Shown here: positions 35,147-46,194 of the stretch, piece by piece
How the letters are laid out: each line of letters begins with the position of its first letter
Numbering within the stretch: position 1 is the stretch's first letter
NCBI GenBank assembly: GCA_011109175.1
Contig: RDEW01000021.1
Location: 445,080-509,079 of the forward strand
Length of the DNA: 64,000 nt
Origin: Dicyema japonicum
Lineage: Eukaryota > Dicyemida > Rhombozoa > Dicyemidae
Direction of reading: 5' to 3'
The notes under the pieces: model-generated
Databases searched by the model: none
What the model was told of the DNA's origin: nothing
Seen by the model: only the letters and a program-made list of their open reading frames with translations
Made by a program: the position numbers and the translations under genes

Positions 35147-35726
35147 ATGGCAAGTAAAAAGACAATGAAAAAGCCTCAAAGGAGGCAACAAAGAAGCACA
35201 TCAAACATATTTGCGATGATTGAGACTGACCAGATCAAGAGATTCAAGGAGGTCTTTGCAATTATCGACCAAGATAACGACGGAATTATTTCAAAGAATG
35301 ACCTCAGAAACACCTACAACAGTCTAGGTAGGAAATTTATTTCTATTGGCAGGAATAAATCCTAAAGAGGGTGATCTCGACGAAATGTTAGCTGAAGCTC
35401 AGGGAAATCTTAATTTTACGATGTACTTGGCCATGTTTGGGGAGAGACTGAAGGAATCTGACCCCGAGAATGTAATTGCCAGTGCCTTTGCCTGTCTGGA
35501 CGCTGAGGGAAATGGTAGTGCTTCCGTTTTATTTCACAGGGTACTTAATGGAGGACGAACTGAGGGGATATTTGACTTCAATGGGGCAGCGAATGACTGA
35601 CGATGAGGTACCGCACCGTCTGACTCGTAGATCGACATAATTTTCAGGGATGCCAAAGTAAAGGACCAGAAGCTGTTGTACAAGGAGTGTGCGGCTATGC
35701 TCAAGCAGGGGCGGAAGGATGAATAA
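35147..35726 (+). CDS. myosin regulatory light chain (non-muscle/smooth type)
   Basis: It binds the myosin II neck and regulates actomyosin motor activity. Four exons (35,147-35,327; 35,353-35,514; 35,540-35,607; 35,631-35,726) are joined across introns of 25, 25 and 23 nt, giving 168 residues, the usual family length. The N-terminus is basic (KKPQRRQQRSTSNIF) and keeps the TS pair that is phosphorylated by myosin light-chain kinase in relatives. The first EF-hand loop is DQDNDGIISKND. NFTMYLAMFGERL and NVIASAFACLDAEGNG follow, then YLMEDELRGYLTSMGQRMTD, with degenerate later loops as is normal. It ends KECAAMLKQGRKDE. Frame fully intact. Relatives are MYL9/MYL12 and Drosophila sqh. Confidence 0.96.
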
Positions 35727-35805
35727 ACTAATTTGATTAATTTAAAAAAGTTGTTCTGTGTGGTCTATTAGAATTTATTATATTAAATTTTTGTTATTGG
35801 ATAGA

Positions 35806-36366
35806 ATGATTATATTGTCTAGTGGTGTAATGATGGTTGGTTTTTCCCAGTCTGAAAAAGTCATTCCCATGGACGCGTCCACAGAATATTTAATAAATGG
35901 AGTTCGAGAAAGTGTGGATTTGCCTGTTCATGGCCATTTTAATGCCCAAGTCAATTACAGTAACGGTCCTCAACAGACCAGCTCAACTTTGTGTTCTCTG
36001 AATGCTATCTGCGACTCTATTGACTCTTCTAATCCCGGAGAATGGATCTCATCTCTTTTAAATTGTGTCAAAGACCGCCTCAAACGAGTACCTAGAGGAG
36101 GGTGGCCATTCATAGCCAATTATTTCAATTCTAAATTTGGAAAAAAGAAATCCGTTTATGAGTTGAAGAGACTTGTCTCCTGTCATCAGAATAATAGTAC
36201 AATACCTAAAATTGGAAATAAAATGGATAAGGCACCTGATTTGGCATTATACAATAAAACCTTTGAAGAATTATTGAGTCAGATTGATGCAAATATTATT
36301 ATTATTACCCCAAATAGTTCAAAGAAAATCGATGAAAGGCGTCAAACAAGGAAGATTCCTTTCTAG
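35806..36366 (+). CDS. unassigned ORF with Myb/SANT-like stretch
   Basis: An open frame of about 187 codons (35,806-36,366; the frame is open from 35,758). It contains VDLPVHGHFNAQVNYSNGPQ and GEWISSLLNCVKDRLKRV, then GGWPFIANYFNSKFGKKKSV and YELKRLVSC. The latter resembles the tryptophan-spaced helices of a Myb/SANT-like domain, as found at the N-terminus of some retrotransposon proteins, though a host protein is equally possible. It starts 80 bp after the myosin light chain stop. No intron was needed. Confidence 0.35.
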   Translation: MIILSSGVMMVGFSQSEKVIPMDASTEYLINGVRESVDLPVHGHFNAQVNYSNGPQQTSSTLCSLNAICDSIDSSNPGEWISSLLNCVKDRLKRVPRGGWPFIANYFNSKFGKKKSVYELKRLVSCHQNNSTIPKIGNKMDKAPDLALYNKTFEELLSQIDANIIIITPNSSKKIDERRQTRKIPF

Positions 36367-36390
36367 TTTGTAAATGACAATTTAATTGAA

Positions 36391-36888
36391 ATGCTAAATA
36401 AATCTTTAATCGAATATACATCGAATAACATACCTTCAAGTATTGAAGACATTTCATGTTTGATATACTNNNNNNNNNNNNNNNNNNNNNNNNNNNNNNN
36501 NNNNNNNNNNNNNNNNNNNNNNNNNNNNNNNNNNNNNNNNNNNNNNNNNNNNNNNNNNNNNNNNNNNNNNNNNNNNNNNNNNNNNNNNNNNNNNNNNNNN
36601 NNNNNNNNNNNNNNNNNNNNNNNNNNNNNNNNNNNNNNNNNNNNNNNNNNNNNNNNNNNNNNNNNNNNNNNNNNNNNNNNNNNNNNNNNNNNNNNNNNNN
36701 NNNNNNNNNATTATCGTAAAGTTAGAACTTCTGTTTTTTTTGGTTGTGGTGGTGACGACACCTCTATTGCATTATGTCTTAATCGTATTCCTTACCGACT
36801 TCTCTGTTCACTCTGGGATCTTTTAATTGCAGAAGACTTAAACAACCTTACAGAAACACCAACTGGCATGCGATCTAATAAAATATGA
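36391..36888 (+). other. ORF interrupted by assembly gap
   Basis: The open frame from 36,391 enters the gap and reappears as VRTSVFFGCGGDDTSIALCL...PTGMRSNKI after it. Whether the two sides belong together is unknown because the gap size may be nominal. Confidence 0.25.
36470..36709. other. assembly gap of 240 N
   Basis: A run of 240 unknown bases. Confidence 1.
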
Positions 36889-37175
36889 CATCTTTGTCTG
36901 CTGTTGCAAGAGACAAAAACGACTGTACAATCAACAGAACTGTTTGGCAGATTCCATCTTTTTACCCTTCCACTGGTCTGCTCACATAATGGTTTCGGAT
37001 TTTCTGATTCGCTGTGTTACAATAGTGTGGGCAGCATCTGACATTATAATGAAAATGGCGGACACATGAACTACCTAGAGAACTAATGCGCAACGGAAGA
37101 TCATCTTCGCAGCTGACGAAGAGGATGACTTAGAATACGGCACAAGGGAAACTTAACTAATTTTATGTTTTCTCG

Positions 37176-37466
37176 AGAGTGCTTTTTAATATTTAATAAT
37201 AGAACTTTTGTCACGCATAAACAACCTGGGAATTTGATTGTCGACATTCTGTATCCCGGGAAAAGTTCACATATAATATTTTACTACCGACCGGAGACAA
37301 GATGATATAGAACTCAATCTTAGAGTGCTTTTTAATATTTAATAATAGAACTTTTGTCACGCATAAACAACCTGGGGGTTTGATTGTCGACATTCTGTAT
37401 CCCTGGAAAAGTTCACATATAATATTTTACTACCGACCGGAGACAAGATGATATAGAACTCTATCT
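37176..37466. repeat. tandem duplication, period 146
   Basis: AGAGTGCTTTTTAATATTTA at 37,176 recurs at 37,322 with few changes (AACCTGGGAATTTG against AACCTGGGGGTTTG). It therefore may be a genuine, slightly diverged duplication. Confidence 0.88.
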
Positions 37467-37499
37467 TTAGATAGAATTTACCACCATACAAGGAAAAAA

Positions 37500-38220
37500 A
37501 AATTATGGAACTAATCTTTAATCTCCTGAACTCATTTTCCGCCAAAAAGGACATCCTCAAATATTATAGAAACTGTCTTAACGTCAGAGCTGCAACCATA
37601 ACAAAATGTGCCTCCACCCCGTATAACTTCCTGAAACCGACGCCTATGCTTCGCGGGCCTATGGTGTGTCAGTTTCAAATTACAAAACTGTAAACTCTCT
37701 AAAGAAAATGGTCCGTCTACCTCACATCAAAATTCACTTCTTCCCTATTCTACTCGACTCTTATGTCTGCGGTGTCGAATTTGATCGTCTTTTTAGATCA
37801 GCGGTAGAAGCCGTTGAAACCGGAAAAAACCCACATTCTGGATAGAGGAAAACAGTGGGAACCATGGAGAAATATCACAAAATTTTGCGTGACTGTCCTA
37901 AATATGAGAATCACTTGATTAGTCGGTTTAACTATTTCTCGGTGTTCCTTTTTTTGGAGTTAAAAAATCAAGTGTGGGGAGTTAGCAAAAAACTAATTGA
38001 AAAAATAAAGGATATTAAATTGATGTAGAAACTATTCACTCGGCAGACAAAAATGAAAGAAATTCTGTTTTAAAGGCGAAACGACGAAAAAGGCAATGTT
38101 GTGTAAAATTCTTAAGACAAAAAGGCATATTTTTTTTAAAAATAGAAAAAATCAAAATACACTCGACCCTCGCAAATTGGCCAATTTTTAATTTAAATTT
38201 TTAAAAATAAAAATTTAATT
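37500..38220. other. region without an assigned gene
   Basis: The 62-codon ORF at 37,505 and scattered short frames match nothing I recognise. Confidence 0.3.
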
Positions 38221-38224
38221 AACA

Positions 38225-38570
38225 CATGTAATCCAATTCCTTTCGTGGACGCTATACTCGGCTTACTTTTAATGAAAAAACTCAAATTGTTAATTGTAAA
38301 GAAGAAAATGATGATATTTCGTGCCAGCGATTAGCTGATAGATTCTCAAGCATGTTCCGAAAGACAATATCTAGAAAAACAATAAATAATCTTTTACTGA
38401 AGAAGGACACTAGACGATCAGGAATTGTTTTAAAGTTTTTAATAACTCCAATAACGAAATTTTTGAAATTGATATTAATGATGCAATAATCAGAAGAACA
38501 GACATTTTCGATCCTTTCAAAGTTGAGGATTTTTAAATATTGAATACACGGAAAATTAAACATTTATTGA
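38225..38570 (+). mobile_element. pogo-like helix-turn-helix fragment
   Basis: One frame reads YTRLTFNEKTQIVNCKEEND, then ISCQRLADRFSSMFRKTISR and KTINNLLLKKD, the arrangement of a CENP-B/pogo N-terminal HTH. A frame change then gives an acidic stretch (RTDIFDPFKVEDF). No DDE core. Confidence 0.5.
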
Positions 38571-38640
38571 AAATCAAAATCCTTTAGAAGATTCAGCAAA
38601 TAGTGAACACAAATCGGAAAAGGCAAAATAGACCTTGCAG

Positions 38641-40986
38641 TTAGATTAACTGAAATAGAGAGGGAACTCTTAGCCAATGTAGAGAATGAACATGAAGTTT
38701 CTCTAATTTCTTTAATAAGTACAATGCAAGTATTATCGAAAAAAGAAAAAACAGATAGGAATTACATTTTATTTGTTATTTTCAGTGTAATTGTTAATAT
38801 TATTGTAGAATAAAGAAAATATGGCTACAGGCTGGGACATTTACGACACCTACAATCCTCAGGAAGTTACAGAAGAAACTCCTGAAAGAAAATTAAGCAA
38901 AATATCAATTGATGATGATAAGACATCGCATGCATCTGATTATGGAAGCCGTTGATTTCATGTTAAAATCAACAGATGTTACTGNATAAGTACAATGCAA
39001 GTATTATCGAAAAAAGAAAAAACAGATAGGAATTACATTTTATTTGTTATTTTCAGTGTAATTGTTAATATTATTGTAGAATAAAGAAAATATGGCTACA
39101 GGCTGGACATTTACGACACCTACAATCCTCAGGAAGTTACAGAAGAAACTCCTGAAAGAAAATTAAGCAAAATATCAATTGATGATGATAAGACATCGCA
39201 TGCATCTGATTATGGAAGCCGTTGATTTCATGTTAAAATCAACAGATGTTACTGACACGATCGGATTTGAGACACAAACTGATATTTTCTTTAACAAATC
39301 AGGAGTCTCTTCGGTGGTTTCTCATTCACCTTCTAAGAATGAATCACAATACATCGATGTTGGGTTTACTCAATTTACCGTTAGATTAATGCATTTGAGA
39401 ATATTTGTAGAGTCATGGAAAGTTATCTCAGTCTGAATAATCACCAAGAGGAACTGTCAAGATACAGGGATTTTCAAAATCTATGTATTTAGATTGACAA
39501 ATTGTTAGTTTTTGATAATACAAATGAAACATCTCGAAGTCATTCACTTTCTGGTTCAACGTTGGGGATTTTGAAAACTACACTAAAAAAACTATGGAAG
39601 TATCCACAGATTGAAGGTTTTTTCGTCAGTGTAACCTCAATTTCGATAAATCCAGAGAATAATGTATTATATTGATTTAAGTCTAAAAGGACATTATAGC
39701 CGTTGGGTACGGAAATTTAAATCACGGAAACCAGCATAAAGGTCTTGTCTGCTGTTGGTCCCTAAAGAACCTGCTTGTAGAATCTGATATTATGATGTAG
39801 CATCCGGGGAGAAAATATATTCAAAATATAGGAGTCACTGCAGTCAGTTTCTCTAAGGAAAACCCAAATCTCCTGTCGGTCAGTTATTTTCGAGTCTAAA
39901 CTAGGTTGGACTGATAGATGGTTCTATACTCATATACAATTTACGGTCCGCGGTGAATGAACTATCTTTTCTAATCAGTCTGGGATTTACTAATTTGCAG
40001 AAGGATCTTTTCGAGACACCATGGTCCCATTTGGGGATTAGAATGGGTAATCAAGTCTACAATGGACGGAGAAGTAAGTGAAATGCTTATCTCCACGTCA
40101 AATGACGGAAGAGTAATCCAGTGGAATATTAAGAAAGGGTTGGAAGGATATGGTAACAAGTGATACTTAGTCCTAGACATTATGAAATTAAAAAAAGCCT
40201 CGGAGAGACTCAAACATGTTGAACCTGGTGGACAAATTGCAAAAACGAAGAAAACAAATTATATTCTCTACAGAAATTCTGAATGTTACTGTTTTGACTT
40301 TTCCCCAAAAGATCCCAATATGTAAACCAGTAATCATAATTATAGATACTTTGCGGGGACAAATGAAGGATCAATATATAAATGTTCGTGTTCATACAAC
40401 GAACAACATATTTCTAGTTACATTGGGCATACTGTAAGTCCATAAAAGTCACTTATGCAGGCACCGGTCTACAAAATAAAAGTGTCTCCATTTATGCCAG
40501 ATATATTCATTTCAGCTGGAGCTGATTGGAAGATTAATTTGTGGAGTTCAGAATCTTCGAAATGTTTACTCTAACTGAATCAGGGGACAGTTATACTATA
40601 TGTAATAATTTTAGGAGGAATTTATTGATTTAAGTTGGTGCACGTGGAATTCATGCGTCTTTGCCTCTGTTCGTAAAAATTTCGTTGAAATATGGGACCT
40701 TTCAGGACAGAATACTGATCCTATTTTTTCATTAAAAGCTATTAGCAGTGAAAAATTCACTACAGCTAAATTTTCCTCAAATTCAAAAGTTTATCATTTT
40801 TATATGCCAGTGTCTATTCGTGGGAGATTCTGAAGGCGGTGTTAGTGTATACGAACTCATGAATCTGGAGATAGACGATAACATTGAGGTACGCTCATAC
40901 TAAGATTACAGACTAATAAATTGAACAAAATAGTGTTTCAACTAAGAAAAAATGATGAAATGAAAGAATTAGAACCTAACATTTAA
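38641..40986 (+). CDS. DNAI4: axonemal dynein intermediate chain, WD-repeat (DNAI4/WDR78-like)
   Basis: A WD40 intermediate chain of axonemal dynein, acting in motile cilia. Matching blocks in order: ATGWDIYDTYNPQE; NHQEELSRYRDFQNLC; TLKKLWKYPQ; IIAVGYGNLNHGNQHKGLVC then CWSLKN; NIGVTAVSFSKENPNLLSV; LISTSNDGRVIQWNIKKGLE; YCFDFSPKDPNIYFAGTNEG; IYKCSCSYNEQH; PFMPDIFISAGADWKINLW; VFASVRKNFVEIWDLS; FVGDSEGGVSVYELMN. Introns at 40,153-40,176, 40,322-40,345, 40,434-40,460, 40,789-40,810 and 40,889-40,911 are 22-27 nt. The 5' end is uncertain: 38,735-38,984 is repeated at 38,986-39,254 around an n, and the second copy lacks one G (CTGGACA against CTGGGACA), which breaks the frame. Parts between 39,440 and 39,830 and near 40,565-40,625 are not fully spliced in my model. 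KCSCSYNEQ favours DNAI4 over DNAI1. Confidence 0.88.
38735..39254. repeat. unmerged contig overlap inside DNAI4
   Basis: About 250 bases (38,735-38,984) are repeated after the n at 38,985. The copies are identical except for one missing G in a GGG run. This looks like two contig ends placed side by side. Confidence 0.85.
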
Positions 40987-41099
40987 TATGCTTTAGATTT
41001 ACTAATTAGTGGATTTTTGCTTCCTGAAAACTTAAATTATTAAACGTAATTATTCTCACAGCATATTATTAGCAGATGATCCCCCAAGTTTGTTTCAAT

Positions 41100-42840
41100 T
41101 TTGGGTCGAATGTAATACGAACTCGGATTATACGTGTGCCTTACTTTGTTTGGAACTTTGGATTTCTTACCCATTTACTTATTGCATAATAGCAAATGTA
41201 TACTTTGGACGACTTTGTGCCACATGTAATCATGACGCAGCTTACTCCCGTATTTAGTAGCCAAATGATCAACAGATATTCATCTTATAATGATGATACA
41301 TCTTCTATCCACTCCAAAAAGGTTCTGAAGATATACAATGTCTCACTTTGAGGTGTATTATCACCATATTTTAACCATGTCGCTGAAAACTTAACATCAA
41401 CATGCGGGTTATCCATTACTTTGTAAAGGACCGGGTGAATAGATCTTTTTAATAAAGGGTTTTTCTGCGACTTGATCAACACCTTCACATTTCCAACCAC
41501 ACTGTCATTGACACAATACACTCAATCCCATAAATGATGACCCAATTCCCATAAATGATGTCCAAGTTATATATAAATAATACACGAGTAAATCTATATT
41601 TTAATTTCCCCTATTATGGTATCAACTAATACAAATATGAAAAGTCGCAAGGTTTTTATGAACGAAAGTCTATTTAATCAAATTAAAAGACTTTATAAAG
41701 TTAAAACAAAAGAAGAGTTGATTGAGATCACCTCGATCAGCAAAAAGAGTTTGAACAGGTGTATACAAAAGATCGAAAGCTGTGAACTCAGGATCCTACT
41801 TTCGGTGATCTTTACAAGACAGTAGGCCGAAAAAAGAAAGATAAAGAAATGTTGAATGTCGAAATGAGATCTATTTTTGGAAATGACAACTCGCTGACAC
41901 AAGTTGGTCTTCAAGAAAAACTTTCAGTGAATCTTTCTAAGTCTCAAATTTCAAGAGATTTAAAGGAGGCCTGCATCACAAGAAAAAGACTCAAGAAAAG
42001 GTCCGAAGTTAGATTGAGTACAGAAAATTTGGCAGAAAGGGGAGTATTTTCATCAAGAATGTTAGGGTTTAGAAATCGGCCGTTATTATTTTTGGATGAA
42101 ACCGGGTTTAATTTGCATATTACAACAGTTTTTGGGAAAGGGTAACAAGTCTAATCAAAGACTGAGCCTTTGTAGTGGCCAAGGAGTATTTTTACAAAAC
42201 TCAATTTTCCTGGGATCAGGAGATGACTTTGTTAACTTCATTAATGAGTGGGTAGAGAGGGTAGTATGTGGTACCAATATAAAGCCTCGGATTATTGTTT
42301 CACTGACCAACCTCTCAGCAAATCCGCCAGCATCATATTTTCATCCTCGCATATAAAGTATAGTGTAGGGACATTCTCCTGATACTATCAATCAAGAATC
42401 ATACGATTGCAGTAATATGTATTTTCCTAGCTTTAAGGACTCCCAGGATTCTATTTTTTCTAAGACAAATGTCTTACTTTCTTTCCATCAACAAGTCCTC
42501 TCCCAAGTCCAGCACGATTAATATACAACCTCTGTTAGCAGGCTTTTAATGTACTTTATACTCCGTTAAACGGCGAATTTCAACAGCAAGACTCAAATCC
42601 TTCGGTTCAATGTCAACTAAGCCAATGCAGTAATTATAGACAGGTAAGGCATGGTCATTGAGCTTCCTATGTACCAATCTCACGATCCCCTTCCTCACGT
42701 TTTTCGCGATCGTACTCAAAACATTTTGTTTCATGACGCTGCAGGTACGATCCTCTAAAACTCCGAGGTAGCGATAATTTAGAAATTTTACATCGATGGT
42801 GCATTTCAGATTAGCTGCAGACTCCTCGTAAGACCAACCA
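41100..42840 (-). mobile_element. R2-like retrotransposon, split by a Tc1/mariner-like element
   Basis: Minus strand, right part: YRYLGVLEDRTCS and VMKQNVLSTIAKNVRKGIVR, then KLNDHALPVYNYCIGLVDIE and DLSLAVEIRRLTEYKV, the thumb/linker of restriction-endonuclease-type LINEs. After the insertion, 41,521-41,100 continues: LYKVMDNPHVDVKFSATWLK, YGDNTPQSETLY, then a decayed STDHLATKYG...HDYMW. The latter matches LDNPHVDLKSSTIWLKYGDN in the 55-kb copy. The DDE element at about 41,530-42,360 therefore landed inside it. Confidence 0.75.
41530..42360 (+). mobile_element. Tc1/mariner (IS630-like) transposase relic
   Basis: ORFs 41,616-41,825 and 41,849-42,145 are frameshifted parts of one protein: a helical N-terminus (FNQIKRLYKVKTKEELIEIT), LTQVGLQEKLSVNLSKSQIS then RDLKEACITRKRLKKRSE, and RPLLFLDETGFNLHITTVFG, the DETGF catalytic block of Tc1/IS630 enzymes. 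Beyond the frameshift, RLSLCSGQGVFLQNSIF and FINEWVERVV follow. No intact inverted repeats were located. Confidence 0.75.
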
Positions 42841-42844
42841 CACT

Positions 42845-43531
42845 GAAATATTCACAATCTCATTCATCATCCTCAACACAAAAAACTGTATAGACAACAA
42901 ATCTTCTGCAATATTTCACGGTTCAATAACTGCAAAAAACAGAGGGAGTTTCTTTAGAGAATATTTATAGGAAACCTCGATCAAAGTTTGATTCCAATGA
43001 CCGTTCTCTTCTAGCAAGCCAAATTTACAACAGGTCTCCCTTAAGTCTCGTGCAACTTCCTCTGAAGATTGTTTTACCTCATTTAGGATCACAAGCTAAA
43101 TTTGTGAATTCTATCGGGAAAACGTCAGATAGCCACACAAAATTAGTATTTTATTATGAATTTTGACACTTATAGCATTAATTTTTCATATCTACTGTGG
43201 ACATAGTAATAAAGTTATTTTAATGATGAGTAGTGACGTATTGAACGAAATGCCTATTCTGCTTTATGATGGATAAAAGCCAGTACCTTCCTTCTTCTCA
43301 TGACCATGGAAGAAGACTCACGTCAGAAATTCTCAACAAAGAAGCGTATGATAGACGTAACATCCGTCAATCTCGTCCAACCCAAAATTGAAGGGAGTAT
43401 CACATGTCAGGCGGTAATGGTTAATACGACTATATGCATGCTGCTAACAGAACGATCACAAATCAGGAACTCAAACCTCAATAACAAACAAGTACAAATA
43501 AGTAGTCATTTTTGTAATAAAATCAGACAAA
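42845..43531. other. gap between transposon and PRPF3; possible plus-strand exon
   Basis: At about 43,271 a frame reads MDKSQYLPSSHDHGRRLTSE and ILNKEAYDRRNIRQSRPTQN on the plus strand. It looks like coding sequence but hits stops. Possible short introns did not give a consistent model. The rest shows no gene. Confidence 0.25.
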
Positions 43532-45548
43532 TTACAGTCCATTAGTGCCAATTGATGGGACACAGTCATCCCCCTGTAACACAACAGAACAGTAAGCCAA
43601 ATCCCAGTACTGTTCAACACCAAACTTCTTAAATTGATCCCTCGCAAACGTTGCTGTCGGACAATTCTTGAAAGAAATATCAGAAAAAGCTCGTTTCTGG
43701 ACAACTCCCTGCAATGACACCGAAACTCCAACCTCCCAAACAAGTACACACAAATTGTCCACTTCCCCCACATCTGTCGTCTTCTTAACCTTATTCCAAC
43801 GTATCCTTCTTAGCATAAGGGCTTTAAATCTCCTCGTCTGTTTAGGTCCTCCCTCAACAACGACAACGTTACAATCAGGCAACAAAGTGACAAATCCAGT
43901 CATTAGCAATTGGCGACAGTTTGTCTCAATCTTGAAACGATGGCTAGCATTCGTCAACACGGGGATTCTTAAATCTCAACAAACCCCTACCTGAATATGA
44001 GTACATACACCCCTGTTGATACATCCTCTGATATCTTCTTAATAACCTTCTCTTTCCTTTCCTGATCATTAAGTTTTCTCTCAGCATTTGCCTTATTGTG
44101 TTGTCTGCCGTAATAATAACCACCACCTTTTCCGACTAGCCATTTGACTTCGCACAATTACTTCCACCTTGGTAGGATCCTGTACAGCCTGAGAGCCCAT
44201 AACTCTCATCAGATTGGCCATATTCACTACAATAACATCATAAAGTACCCTTTGGTTCGGGAGGTTTCACTAGACCCAATCTTATCTTTTCCTGTTGCTC
44301 CTTCTGAGCTTCCAATCGACTCTGCCTTCTCATCTTTTTCCTTTCCTTCTTTGTCAGAGGAACCACAATCCCACGTTTGGCTTCACTGGTCTGGGAGACT
44401 GGGGGAACGTACTTCTTTGGATGTTCTATGAGATTCCCAATATTAATAAGCTCTCCAGCTAATTCCCCATTTTCAATGGCTGTCATGGCAACATTATAGT
44501 CATGCGAAGAAATCATAAGCATGTCCCACCACTCCACATCAGGAATACTCTCAATCAACTACCATAAAGTTAACAAATACATAGTTATTCTCAGGTTGGA
44601 CCGCCACAATCTTGGAGACAGAGGCTATCCCCGTCTTTCTGGCCACTTTAGCAATCTCCATTTGTAATTTTGATAATTGTTGCTAATGTAAGACAACCCA
44701 GAACCTTCGCCTTTAGTCGACGAGCTTTCTCCAAGAATCTCCCGGTTCATTGAATTTTAGTTGTCGTTTCAGTCTCCCTGATGCCCTCACTCTGAAATTA
44801 TCATTTCTCCCTACTTTATTCGTGGATCGTAGAATGTCTTGTCCACAATAACACCGTCCTCTATAGATGACTTTTTGGGTAGAACTTTAACTTCCTGTCT
44901 GGAAACACGGATGTTGGCTTGAAGAGTTGGAGCGTTTCGTTTTATTTCGACGTCTTCCCCAGTCTCAGAGTTTACCATCCTTCCGCGTTCATCCATAATC
45001 AACCCAGAGGGCCTATAATGACGAATAAGAATTACCGATCCTCAATTTTTCGTGCAAGCCTACAATTAATAACAAAAAGTACGATTCAGCGAAAGGGGAC
45101 GACTTTAGAGCGTTTAAACGTTTTTGTATGTTGTTTGTTAGTTCCTCTGCTCGTTTTTCCATGGCCTCTCTTGCATTTGAATTATGGGATTTGTCCCCAT
45201 CTTTGGGATCCTTCACCTTTTTGGTTTCAGATCTCTCTCGGGACCTTCGACTAGAGTCATGCCGCCTGCTCTTGCGATGATCAGATTCTCTTTTTACAAA
45301 ATCCAAGTCATCAAAATATCTGAGTGCACGTGCAGCCAGACTTTCAGAATCTCTTCTATTTAGAAGATTTCTTAGGTTGTCTGTAATTAACACGAATTGT
45401 TACGAGATATTTTGTATTCAGACATATTTCTCTCCATGCAGTTCATTAGTTCTGACAAAACTTGTTTATCTTCATGTCCAAGAGTTTTGACAACTGCTTT
45501 GTTCATGGATGCTCGCAGTTTGTCACCATCTCGGTTGTTTAATGACAT
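43532..45548 (-). CDS. PRPF3: U4/U6 small nuclear ribonucleoprotein Prp3
   Basis: A core protein of the U4/U6.U5 tri-snRNP in the nucleus. Eleven exons on the minus strand are separated by ten introns of 22-24 nt (plus-strand positions 45,381-45,403; 45,060-45,082; 45,013-45,035; 44,792-44,814; 44,683-44,704; 44,559-44,580; 44,227-44,248; 44,105-44,126; 43,969-43,991; 43,709-43,732). The protein is about 596 residues; human is 683. A PWI-like N-terminus ([38 protein letters not shown]) precedes an RS-like basic stretch. Then [129 protein letters not shown] and [10 protein letters not shown]. One base appears missing near 44,740: ttcaatgaaccggg must gain a base to rejoin [10 protein letters not shown]. 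Confidence 0.96.
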
Positions 45549-45679
45549 TTCTTGATTTTACCCACAAAGCAACTAACAATTTATATCAAATTATTTAAAT
45601 TTTATTCATTATTTTAATAAAATTTCATAATAATAATTTTTTATTTATTATTCATTACTTAATTTTTTATCTAACAACC

Positions 45680-45857
45680 AGGTGCGGAGAAAGGCGTCCG
45701 TCTTCGCTTCCAAGGTCATCAACAAGTCATCGTACCTACCATTGAATATGCTTGTTCCGCCTGGAGGTTTGCGATTCCCCCTTCGAGAGTGGATCGTTTG
45801 AACTCCCTCAGGCGGAGAATTATGAACACCACACAAACATCCCCATTGGCGAACTAA
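45680..45857 (+). mobile_element. LINE fragment (IEYACSAWRF region)
   Basis: The plus-strand frame VPTIEYACSAWRFAIPPSRV then DRLNSLRRRIMNTTQ matches the post-RT region of the 20.8-kb element (IEYACSAWRFVIPSTRV). It is a short insertion just beyond PRPF3. Minus-strand ORF 45,863-45,648 is a shadow. Confidence 0.65.
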
Positions 45858-46020
45858 CTTCAATCATTATAACCATGAAAACATTCATTACTTGATCGTC
45901 TATCCTTACATTCTTCACGTGTAAAACTGGTTCAAAAGATACTTTTCCATCCCTCATTAAGAGCGTTTTAATCAGCGTCGATTTCAATGTCAAGAGTCGT
46001 ACTTTGTTATCTTTTTCCAT
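45850..46020 (-). CDS. small unassigned ORF
   Basis: From the ATG at 46,020: MEKDNKVRLLTLKSTLIKTL, then LMRDGKVSFEPVLHVKNVRI. It could be the first exon of a gene followed by a GTAATG donor near 45,890, or a retrotransposon piece. Not recognised. Confidence 0.25.
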
Positions 46021-46194
46021 GTAGATCTAAGGGGTTTCTATATCCTTTCTCAATTGGAACCTCTAGTGTGTCTGAATAACCCCTGATTTCATATGCACTG
46101 TTCCACATTTCTGGGAATTTCCAATATGTCCCCTATTTTCGCTCTTCTCATTTCGATTATCCCAACTAATTTCGTGTTTAAATTATCCTTTTTT

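Noticed and set aside
37211-37560. Two similar minus-strand ORFs as a small gene family
   Set aside because: They come from a tandem duplication of non-coding sequence; no domain or start context.
44919-45254. 111-codon plus-strand ORF, and 43,668-43,994 plus-strand ORF
   Set aside because: Both lie opposite conserved PRPF3 exons and have no meaningful domains.
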